NCBI GenBank assembly: GCA_030610325.1
Contig: JAUWRZ010000113.1
Coordinates: 1-6,876 of the forward strand
DNA length: 6,876 bases
Origin: Sulfurimonadaceae bacterium
GTDB taxonomy: Bacteria > Campylobacterota > Campylobacteria > Campylobacterales > Sulfurimonadaceae
Reading direction: 5' to 3'
Every line of letters begins with the position of its first letter. The stretch's first letter is position 1. The translations under genes and the position numbers were made by a program. Shown piece by piece: positions 1 to 5,812 of this stretch. The notes below the pieces were generated by a model, which ran no database searches, was not told where the DNA came from, and saw nothing but the letters and a program-made list of their open reading frames with translations.

Positions 1-1
1 A

Positions 2-1189
2 GATATCATCACAGCTCGTTCGGGTGTGGAGATAGAGGTCAAAAGTGGTGTGGTCCGTAACCTTGAGAGACATAAAGATAGCGGCATCGCACTCTCTACC
101 GATCCGGACTCCATCGTCAATGATCCGGAGATCGATATTGTCGTAGAACTGATGGGTGGAGTCGATGAGCCATTCGCAGTCGTAAAAAAAGCGCTTGAAA
201 ACGGTAAAGCAGTGGTGACGGCTAACAAAGCACTTCTGGCGTATCATCGTTATGAGCTGCAAGACATCGCAAAAGAGATAGCTTTTGAGTATGAAGCAAG
301 TGTCGCAGGCGGGATCCCCATCATCAATGCGCTACGTGACGGTCTCTCTGCAAACCACATCGAGTCCATTCAGGGTATCATGAACGGTACCTGTAACTAT
401 ATGCTTACGAAGATGATGGATGAGGGTGTAGCTTTTGGAGCTATCTTGCAAGAGGCTCAAGAGCTTGGTTATGCAGAAGCCGATCCGACCTTCGACATCG
501 GGGGCTTTGATGCAGCACATAAACTGCTGATCCTTGCTTCTATCGCTTATGGGATCGATGCCAAGCCTGAGGATATCCTGATCGAAGGTATAGAACATAT
601 CACGCAAGATGATATCGCTTTTGCTAAAGAGTTTGGATACGCGGTGAAACTACTGGGTATTGCCAAGCGTGATGGTGATGAGGTGGAACTGCGTGTACAC
701 TCCTGCCTTATCAGCAAAAGTGAGATGATCGCTAAGATAGATGGCGTGATGAACGGTGTCAGCGTGATCGGTGACATGGTCGGTGAGACACTCTATTATG
801 GTCCGGGTGCCGGTGGCGACGCTACAGCTAGTGCTGTCGTAGCCAACATCATCGATATAGCCCGTTCGGGCAAGAGTGCACCGATGCTTGGGTTTGATCG
901 ACCGCTTGAGCATGGCCTTAGACTTAAAGCAAAAGATGCGATCAGCTCAAAATACTACCTTCGCCTGCAAGTCGTGGACAAGGCTGGTGTCCTGGCTCAG
1001 ATCACAAAACTCTTTGGCGAGCATAATATCTCTATTGAGACGATGCTACAGCGTCCATCAGACGGCAAATATGCTAACCTTCTTTTCTCTACACATAGCG
1101 CACTTGAACGCAATATTCAGAACGTCCTCAAAGCACTTGAGACTTTGGACCTTGTAAACAGTACCCCGGTGATGATCAGAATCGTCTGA
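2..1189 (+). CDS. hom: Homoserine dehydrogenase with ACT domain, 5' end cut by the window
   Basis: Reduces aspartate semialdehyde to homoserine with NAD(P)H, the branch point to threonine and methionine, in the cytoplasm. The frame is open from base 2 (reading DIITARSG before the GTG at 26) to the TGA at 1187-1189, so the true start lies upstream; about 25 residues, including the Gly-rich nucleotide-binding motif, are missing. Visible signatures: the VVELMGG segment; TANKALLA with the conserved Lys at 227-229; GTCNYML near 386; and the catalytic-domain signature GYAEADPTFDIGGFDAAHK at 470-523 with its conserved acidic residues and the family's catalytic Lys at the end. A C-terminal ACT domain (about 953-1189, with VDKAGVLAQITKLFGEHNIS) is the usual site of feedback control by threonine in this family. 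Length fits the usual 420-435 residues. No frameshift or odd residue seen. The stop codon lies in a hairpin. Confidence 0.97.
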   Translation, partial: DIITARSGVEIEVKSGVVRNLERHKDSGIALSTDPDSIVNDPEIDIVVELMGGVDEPFAVVKKALENGKAVVTANKALLAYHRYELQDIAKEIAFEYEASVAGGIPIINALRDGLSANHIESIQGIMNGTCNYMLTKMMDEGVAFGAILQEAQELGYAEADPTFDIGGFDAAHKLLILASIAYGIDAKPEDILIEGIEHITQDDIAFAKEFGYAVKLLGIAKRDGDEVELRVHSCLISKSEMIAKIDGVMNGVSVIGDMVGETLYYGPGAGGDATASAVVANIIDIARSGKSAPMLGFDRPLEHGLRLKAKDAISSKYYLRLQVVDKAGVLAQITKLFGEHNISIETMLQRPSDGKYANLLFSTHSALERNIQNVLKALETLDLVNSTPVMIRIV

Positions 1190-1193
1190 TCAT
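1172..1193 (+). terminator. Hairpin spanning the hom stop codon
   Basis: A perfect 9-base inverted repeat, ATGATCAGA and TCTGATCAT, with a four-base ATCG loop, covers the last codons of hom and its TGA. It lacks a following T-run, so it is not a canonical intrinsic terminator. It may act as a weak terminator or as an RNase-blocking 3' end. The structure is seen directly; the role is inferred. Confidence 0.45.
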
Positions 1194-1231
1194 ACACTGT
1201 TTCAATGCCATTAAGTCAAGTATCTTAAGTC

Positions 1232-1297
1232 TATCATGTGCTTTGAAATGGCACATAACACACGTATCATGTGCTTCGAAATGACACATAACAGACG
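1232..1297. repeat. Two tandem copies of a 33-base palindromic unit
   Basis: Copies at 1232-1264 and 1265-1297 abut exactly and match at 30 of 33 positions. Both begin TATCATGTGCTT and end with CACATAACA followed by CACG or GACG. Each unit folds on itself: ATGTGC pairs with GCACAT in copy 1, and ATGTG pairs with CACAT in copy 2, around a loop containing the GAAATG core. A short palindrome, AGACGTCT (1293-1300), overlaps the end of copy 2. The unit length is a multiple of three, but no gene is apparent. It resembles REP-like or other palindromic intergenic repeats; no second cluster is visible in this window. Confidence 0.85.
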
Positions 1298-1311
1298 TCT
1301 TCGTAAACTGA

Positions 1312-1354
1312 GAGTCTTAGGAGTGCTGACCTTTGGCACTCTCCTCTATGACTC
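1312..1354. repeat. Imperfect inverted repeat (hairpin)
   Basis: The inner arms GAGTGC (1321-1326) and GCACTC (1336-1341) pair perfectly around a nine-base loop. The outer arms GAGTC (1312-1316) and GACTC (1350-1354) also pair, with bulges between the two stems. No T-run follows, so a terminator role is not supported. Confidence 0.5.
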
Positions 1355-1361
1355 CTGAACT

Positions 1362-1381
1362 GCAGAAGTAAAGCCTTCTGC
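1362..1381. repeat. Perfect 7-base hairpin
   Basis: GCAGAAG (1362-1368) and CTTCTGC (1375-1381) form a perfect stem with the loop TAAAGC. It ends the hairpin-dense stretch downstream of hom. No T-run follows. The role is unknown; it could be part of a processed RNA or an intergenic repeat element. Confidence 0.5.
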
Positions 1382-1555
1382 TCCCAAACCTTAAAGAGCG
1401 ATGATGACTCTTGACTTGATGAATTGATACACTGCTCCCTGGACTATTACAGACCTCCTCCTAAGTTCTATCATGAAGTACTCCAATATATCGTCTTCTT
1501 TTAATGTCGTAATATGGGTACATCGAGCTAATATGCTCTCACATTTGCAATGATA

Positions 1556-1605
1556 ACAGTTACAGTTAGTTAATGATAAATATGAGTGTATAATGGGGGA
1601 TTATA
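1556..1605 (+). promoter_or_regulatory. Promoter of the first Ig-like lipoprotein gene
   Basis: A perfect TATAAT -10 box lies at 1589-1594, which puts the transcription start near 1600 and leaves a leader of about 25 bases before the ATG at 1625. No clear -35 box is seen, as is common for Campylobacterota sigma-70 promoters, which rely on the -10 box and AT-rich upstream DNA. Two further features suggest control. A tandem hexamer ACAGTT occurs at 1556-1561 and 1562-1567, about where an activator or repressor would sit. The -10 box is also one arm of a perfect inverted repeat, TATAAT-GGGGG-ATTATA (1589-1605). The promoter is well supported; the operator idea is inference. Confidence 0.65.
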
Positions 1606-1614
1606 TTGGCTTAT

Positions 1615-1619
1615 AAGGA
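1615..1619 (+). promoter_or_regulatory. Ribosome binding site that fixes the lipoprotein start
   Basis: AAGGA sits five bases before the ATG at 1625. An in-frame GTG at 1586 lies upstream but would overlap the -10 box and put charged and aromatic residues ahead of the signal peptide, so the ATG at 1625 is the start. Confidence 0.85.
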
Positions 1620-1624
1620 TTCCC

Positions 1625-3877
1625 ATGAAGATCTTATCTATCTTTTTGTTATCACTCACACTTATGTTTACCGCATGCGGTGGCGGCAGCAGTGATGAGG
1701 GCACGACAAAATCAACACAGTTTTTAAGTGTCCCTTTCACACCGGCTGCTGATACCCCAATAGGTATTGATAAGATCGTGACCATGACCTTCTCAGCAGC
1801 TATTGATAGAGAAACCGCTGATACTACATCTATATATATTGAGGATGAGAACAGAGAGCGCATCCCAGCTTCTATCGTGGTCTCGGATAGTAAGATCAGT
1901 ATCATACCGACAGACTATTTTATAGAGGATAGCCGCTATACCCTTGTCGTGACGACGGATGTAGCAGATGTGGATGGTCTTAGCCTGGAAAATACCTTTA
2001 GCTTTACGTTCACAACATCGTTTGGTCCAGATATTTCGCCGCCGTCATTAGTGACATACACACCGGCAGAAGGCTCATCGGTTGCTCCTGAGAGCAATGT
2101 CACGATGGAGTTCGATGAGGTGATAGTCGCTGATGATGAGGGCCTGTTCAAACTGCTCAATAGTGATACAAATGTATCTGTAGCAGGTATTACGACAGTC
2201 AGTGATCATCAGATCCTCTTTGCTCCAGGCAGTTTACTTGAACATGAAGGTAATTATACAGCTACTTTAGTAGGTATAGTCAAAGATGTGGCAGGTAATG
2301 AGTATAACGGTACGATAAGAAGTTGGGACTTCTCGGTTGACCCAGCTCTGGACATTACCGCTCCTTCAATGGTATCACTTACACCTACCGATGGGACATC
2401 TGCCGATAAAGCGACCGCTATCATCATGGCATTTGATGAACGGATCATGGATGACAATGCATCGCTTGAAGTCAAATACAGTGGTACAAATACGGCTATC
2501 GAGGGAACATCGATGGTCAATGACAATACATTGAACTTTGTTCCAACAGCTGAACTGACACCGGGCGAAGATTATACAGTCATGGTTCAGGGAAGTGTCG
2601 AAGACCTGGCAGGAAATACCTATGTCGGTGTGACAAGCTGGGACTTCTCCGTTAATCCAGCGGTGGATAGTATCGCGCCTGCAATGCTGTCACTAACACC
2701 TGCGGATGGGACATCTGCTGATAAAGCGACCACTATCATCATGGCCTTTGATGAGGATATCCATGACAGTAGTGCATCACTTGAAATAATAGATAGCAGC
2801 ACGGCTACAGTCGATGGAACGTTGATGATCAATAATAACACCGTGAGTTTTATTCCAACCAGCGATCTGACACCGGATGAAGATTACACAGTCATGCTGC
2901 AGGGGAGTGTAGAGGACCTTGCGGGCAATGCCTATGCCGGTGTGACAAGTTGGGACTTTTCGGTCAATCCGCTGGTAGACAGTAGCGCGCCTGCAATGCT
3001 GTCACTAACACCTGTAGATGGGACATCTGCCGATAAAGGGACCAACATCATCATAGCATTTGGTGAGGAGATCGCCGACAACGGTGCATCATTAGAAGTC
3101 AGAGACAGTAGCAGTGATATAGTTGTCGGGACATCGATGATAGATGACAATACATTGAGCTTTATACCGACCAGTGATTTGATTCCGGGTGAGGACTATA
3201 CGGTCACACTACAGGGGAGTGTACAAGACCTTGCCAGCAATACCTATGCCGGTGTGACAAGTTGGGATTTTTCAGTCGATCCGATCGTAGCGACCATGCT
3301 GACAGTGACCAATATAAAACGTCAGGGTGAGAAGATAACTATTGAGTTTTATGAACCATTGGACCCAGCAACAGTCGATGGGACTGATTTCCTTCTTAAT
3401 GGAGGTGCTATTGGTCTTACCGGATTTATAGTCAAAGGTGGTGATTGGCAGGTGGAGTTTACAGCTGATACTACATTAACAGGTGATGAGACTATCACTA
3501 TCTCCGGTACTGTCACAGATAGACTTGGAAACATCCATAACGGGGGTATAGAGAGAGACTACAGTGTATTAGGCCTGCTTACTGTGTGGGATGTCAAAAA
3601 TAACAGTGGTCTGATAAATGTCAAATTTTGGGAAGTACTAGATCAACCAATAGAGTTAGAGATACTAGATACATCGACCGTGAGTGCAGATGATTTTCTT
3701 ATTGATGGCGGCGCCATAACCTTTAGTGACTTTAGGATGAAAAACGATTATGAGGTCGAGTTTACAGCAGACACACCGCTTACTGGTGATGAAGTCATCA
3801 CCATCTCCGGTGAGATACAAGATGTCGGTGGGAATATTCACAACTATGGTATCGCAGTCAGTCATACATTTAGGTGA
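1625..3877 (+). CDS. Ig-like (Big_5/SbsA-type) repeat lipoprotein, 750 residues
   Basis: Predicted outer-membrane or surface lipoprotein. The signal peptide MKILSIFLLSLTLMFTAC ends in a lipobox with the acylated Cys at residue 18, followed by GGGSS; Gly at +2 does not suggest inner-membrane retention. The rest is beta-sandwich repeats. Domain 1 is about residues 28-134 and domain 2 about 135-238. Three near-identical repeats follow at 239-343, 344-447 and 448-551, and two related shorter units at about 552-650 and 651-750. The units at 135-551 share a motif pattern: AP or PP near the start, LTPxDGTSADK, IIMAFDExI, then EDLAGNxYxG and SWDFSV at the end. This fits Big_5-type Ig domains of secreted adhesins and surface proteins. 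The last two units share VEFTADTxLTGDExITISG. No enzyme motif, sortase signal or C-terminal anchor is seen. The N-terminal half is closely similar to the next gene. Ligand and role are unknown; adhesion or matrix structure is inference. Confidence 0.9.
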   Translation: MKILSIFLLSLTLMFTACGGGSSDEGTTKSTQFLSVPFTPAADTPIGIDKIVTMTFSAAIDRETADTTSIYIEDENRERIPASIVVSDSKISIIPTDYFIEDSRYTLVVTTDVADVDGLSLENTFSFTFTTSFGPDISPPSLVTYTPAEGSSVAPESNVTMEFDEVIVADDEGLFKLLNSDTNVSVAGITTVSDHQILFAPGSLLEHEGNYTATLVGIVKDVAGNEYNGTIRSWDFSVDPALDITAPSMVSLTPTDGTSADKATAIIMAFDERIMDDNASLEVKYSGTNTAIEGTSMVNDNTLNFVPTAELTPGEDYTVMVQGSVEDLAGNTYVGVTSWDFSVNPAVDSIAPAMLSLTPADGTSADKATTIIMAFDEDIHDSSASLEIIDSSTATVDGTLMINNNTVSFIPTSDLTPDEDYTVMLQGSVEDLAGNAYAGVTSWDFSVNPLVDSSAPAMLSLTPVDGTSADKGTNIIIAFGEEIADNGASLEVRDSSSDIVVGTSMIDDNTLSFIPTSDLIPGEDYTVTLQGSVQDLASNTYAGVTSWDFSVDPIVATMLTVTNIKRQGEKITIEFYEPLDPATVDGTDFLLNGGAIGLTGFIVKGGDWQVEFTADTTLTGDETITISGTVTDRLGNIHNGGIERDYSVLGLLTVWDVKNNSGLINVKFWEVLDQPIELEILDTSTVSADDFLIDGGAITFSDFRMKNDYEVEFTADTPLTGDEVITISGEIQDVGGNIHNYGIAVSHTFR
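2339..3277 (+). repeat. Three tandem 312-315-base repeats inside the lipoprotein gene
   Basis: Units at 2339-2653, 2654-2965 and 2966-3277 encode residues 239-343, 344-447 and 448-551. Landmarks recur with a fixed period: GGGACATCTG at 2393, 2708 and 3020, and TGACAAG before TGGGA at 2631, 2943 and 3255. Long stretches are identical in DNA between units, including silent positions. This points to recent duplication or ongoing homogenisation, and makes the region prone to copy-number change by recombination and to assembly collapse. Confidence 0.85.
3452..3849 (+). repeat. Diverged direct repeat encoding the two C-terminal units
   Basis: The segments starting at 3452 and 3755 (offset 303 bases) encode matching stretches: VEFTADT, LTGDE, ITISG, then GNIHN. 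The DNA is similar but clearly more diverged than the three central repeats, so this duplication is older or has not been homogenised. Confidence 0.6.
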
Positions 3878-3947
3878 AGCAGATATTGTCTTTAGGGTTC
3901 ATCTTATCCCATCCACGAGAGCAAAGAAGGATTAGGAATATATAATT

Positions 3948-3972
3948 AATAATAACGTATTCAGTTATTATT
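3948..3972 (+). terminator. AT-rich hairpin between the two lipoprotein genes
   Basis: AATAATAAC (3948-3956) and GTTATTATT (3964-3972) form a perfect 9-base stem with a seven-base loop, followed by T-rich sequence (TATTTGATTTGTT). It lies 71 bases after the upstream stop and could end that transcript. The stem is AT-rich and so weak, and the arrangement could equally be part of the next promoter's upstream region. Confidence 0.4.
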
Positions 3973-3984
3973 TATTTGATTTGT

Positions 3985-4020
3985 TATACAATTTGTAATT
4001 GTAAATCATATTGAGAAGGA
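3985..4020 (+). promoter_or_regulatory. Candidate promoter and ribosome binding site of the second lipoprotein gene
   Basis: TATACAAT (3985-3992) in very AT-rich DNA offers a -10 box (TATACA or TACAAT). It overlaps a perfect inverted repeat, TACAATT (3987-3993) and AATTGTA (3997-4003), a possible operator. AAGGA at 4016-4020 lies five bases before the ATG at 4026 and fixes that start over the in-frame TTG at 4011, which would place RRID in front of the signal peptide. The ribosome binding site is clear; the promoter is tentative. Confidence 0.5.
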
Positions 4021-4025
4021 TAGAC

Positions 4026-5750
4026 ATGAGAATATTATTGATTTTTTTATTATCTTTAACACTTCTTTTCACTGGCTGTGGCGGTGGTAGTAGCGATACA
4101 AGTAGTGCCAAATCCACACAGTTTCTAAGTGTCCCTTTTGCACCGGCTGCAGATGATGTACCCATAGGCATAGAGAAGATAGTGACCATAACCTTCTCGG
4201 CAGATATCGACAGGACAACAGTAGATGATAGCTCTGCATATATCATGGATGCAAACAAGAACCATATCCCAGCCGAGTTACGGGTCACTGATGATCGCAT
4301 AAGTATCATACCGACTGACTATTTTTTAGAAGATAGCCGTTATACGATCGTCATCACTACAGCTGTCGCAGATGTTGAAGGCCGGACTTTAGAAGTCTCT
4401 TTTACTTTTGTGTTCACGACCTCTACCGGTCCAGACATGACGCCACCTTCATTAGTCTCATATTCACCGGAGGAAGGTACATCTGTAGATAAAAGCAGCC
4501 ATGTCATCATGGAGTTTGATGAGTTGATAGTCGCTGATGAAGTAGGTCTGTTCGAGTTACTAAACAGTGATACTGATCTACCTGTAGAAGGCATCACGAT
4601 AGTCAGTGAACATACGATCCGCTTTGCTCCGATAGGGCTGCTTGACTATGAGGGAAATTATACGGCTACGTTACTTGGTACGGTTGAAGATATCGCCGGT
4701 AATGAGTATAACGGTACAGTGCGAAGCTGGGCTTTCTCTGTTGACCCTTTTACAGAGAGTACACCGCCTTCACTGCTATCAGTAACGCCTCCGGAAGGTA
4801 TATTAGCTGATAAGTCGACTACTATCATCATGGAATTTGACGAAGCGATAGTCGCTGATCTGGTGGACTTAGTGGAGTTAAATGTAACAGCTTCAGGTGC
4901 GATCGTCCTTGGTAGTGCGACTGTAGATGGGAATATCTTGACCTTTGCCCCAACAGCTGATCTTACTCAAGGGGAAGATTATACAGCTACATTGACAGGT
5001 GCAGTGACTGATGCTTTTGGCAATGAGTATAACGGTACGATGAGAAGCTGGGACTTTTCTGTGACTCCTGCTGTGGACCTTATTGATCCGGGACTATTTG
5101 CTTTGACACCAGAGGCAGGTGCATCAGAAGACATAGTGACAGAGATCATCATGGCCTTTGATGAGTCGATAGCCGATAATGGGGTCGAGCTTCAGCTAAA
5201 AGATAGTGATACCGATACTGTCTTGAGTGGAAGCTCATCCGTGAGCGGTAATGCCATACACTTTATACCCGATAGTAATCTTACTGCGGATGGAAACTAT
5301 ACGGTTACGTTACAGGGGGGTGTGGAAGACCTGGCGACTAGAGGCTACACAGGTCAGACTAGCTGGGACTTTTCCGTAAATACAGTTGATGTGTTATCTG
5401 TGCATAGAGATGATTATAAAAAGAATGGTCATGAAAATACCATTACGATTGAGTTCTCCGAAGATCTGGACCTCTCTACTGTAAGTGAGGATGATTTTGA
5501 GATCAAATTACTGTTCTTCCCTCTGAATGACCCAACTGTTTGGAACTATACTGAGAGTGCTAGATCAGTGAGTTTTGTGGTATATCTTGAATATCCAGAG
5601 AACTCAGCATATAATATAACAGTCTCCGGAGACATCAAAAACCTTGGAGGAAACAGCCATAATAATGGGGAAGAGAAGACCTACTGGTTTGGTGACGAGA
5701 ACGGTGAGACTATACTAGATGATAATGACCAGGGTGAGAACGAACAATGA
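4026..5750 (+). CDS. Ig-like (Big_5/SbsA-type) repeat lipoprotein, paralogue of the upstream gene, 574 residues
   Basis: Second member of the tandem family and probably an outer-membrane or surface lipoprotein. The signal peptide MRILLIFLLSLTLLFTGC puts the acylated Cys at residue 18, then GGGSSDTSS. Ig-like units are at about 28-135, 136-239, 240-346 and 347-451, each with PP or DP near the start, a LTPExG-type turn, an IIMxFDE strand, and GN or RGYTG and SW(D/A)FSV at the end. The last module (452 to about 553) contains ITIEFSEDLDLSTVSEDDF and NITVSGDIKNLGGNSHNN and is distantly like the C-terminal units of the upstream protein. An acidic tail, DENGETILDDNDQGENEQ, ends the protein. The first 240 residues or so align almost without gaps to the upstream paralogue (shared STQFLSVPF, SIIPTDYF, EDSRYT), while the repeats here have diverged and the C-termini differ. 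Function unknown; a structural or binding role is inferred. Confidence 0.9.
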   Translation: MRILLIFLLSLTLLFTGCGGGSSDTSSAKSTQFLSVPFAPAADDVPIGIEKIVTITFSADIDRTTVDDSSAYIMDANKNHIPAELRVTDDRISIIPTDYFLEDSRYTIVITTAVADVEGRTLEVSFTFVFTTSTGPDMTPPSLVSYSPEEGTSVDKSSHVIMEFDELIVADEVGLFELLNSDTDLPVEGITIVSEHTIRFAPIGLLDYEGNYTATLLGTVEDIAGNEYNGTVRSWAFSVDPFTESTPPSLLSVTPPEGILADKSTTIIMEFDEAIVADLVDLVELNVTASGAIVLGSATVDGNILTFAPTADLTQGEDYTATLTGAVTDAFGNEYNGTMRSWDFSVTPAVDLIDPGLFALTPEAGASEDIVTEIIMAFDESIADNGVELQLKDSDTDTVLSGSSSVSGNAIHFIPDSNLTADGNYTVTLQGGVEDLATRGYTGQTSWDFSVNTVDVLSVHRDDYKKNGHENTITIEFSEDLDLSTVSEDDFEIKLLFFPLNDPTVWNYTESARSVSFVVYLEYPENSAYNITVSGDIKNLGGNSHNNGEEKTYWFGDENGETILDDNDQGENEQ

Positions 5751-5778
5751 TGACGGACTATAGACTAGTCTGTCATCA
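5748..5778 (+). terminator. Strong hairpin spanning the stop codon of the second lipoprotein gene
   Basis: A 13-base stem with one G-T wobble pairs 5748-5760 with 5766-5778 around the loop TAGAC. Its left arm begins with the TGA stop. There is no T-run behind it (CTCTGTTAC follows), so it is not a textbook intrinsic terminator. It may protect the 3' end, attenuate transcription into the FecR gene, or form a bidirectional symmetric site. The structure is certain; the role is inferred. Confidence 0.55.
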
Positions 5779-5801
5779 CTCTGTTACAGATAACAATTAT
5801 T

Positions 5802-5806
5802 AAGGA
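5802..5806 (+). promoter_or_regulatory. Ribosome binding site of the FecR-domain gene
   Basis: AAGGA lies six bases before the ATG at 5813. The same sequence also occurs at 6105-6109, directly overlapping the internal stop, but no ATG, GTG or TTG lies at a workable distance behind it in the FecR frame, so restart there is unlikely. Confidence 0.8.
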
Positions 5807-5812
5807 TCAAAG

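Larger units (their letters stand above)
1190..1624. other. 435-base intergenic region, hairpin-rich, no convincing gene
   Basis: No tRNA, rRNA or recognisable coding region was found on either strand. The first half (1190-1381) is packed with inverted repeats: the tail of the hom hairpin, two tandem palindromic 33-mers, an imperfect hairpin at 1312-1354 and a perfect one at 1362-1381. The second half is plainer until the promoter of the next gene at about 1556-1605. Two short minus-strand frames exist (1176-1289 and 1391-1474), neither with enough support to call as a gene. It may be a remnant or copy of a dispersed intergenic element. Confidence 0.6.

Noticed and set aside
1176..1289. Minus-strand frame of 37 codons reading through both 33-base repeats, with a repeated CHF(E/K)AHD motif rich in Cys and His
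   Set aside because: The repeated motif follows from a 33-base tandem repeat that is a multiple of three. There is no convincing ribosome binding site, and the frame runs into the 3' end of hom on the other strand.
1586..1624. Upstream in-frame GTG start for the first lipoprotein (adds 13 residues)
   Set aside because: It overlaps the TATAAT box, lacks a ribosome binding site and would spoil the lipoprotein signal. The ATG at 1625 has AAGGA five bases ahead.
3872..3904. Hairpin at the stop codon of the first lipoprotein, AGGTGAA with TTCATCT
   Set aside because: Only seven pairs including a wobble, with a 19-base loop. This is too weak to group with the three clear stop-codon hairpins.
4011..4025. 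Upstream in-frame TTG start for the second lipoprotein (adds 5 residues)
   Set aside because: The TTG lies just in front of the AAGGA that serves the ATG at 4026, and the shorter start gives a signal peptide with Cys at residue 18, as in both paralogues.
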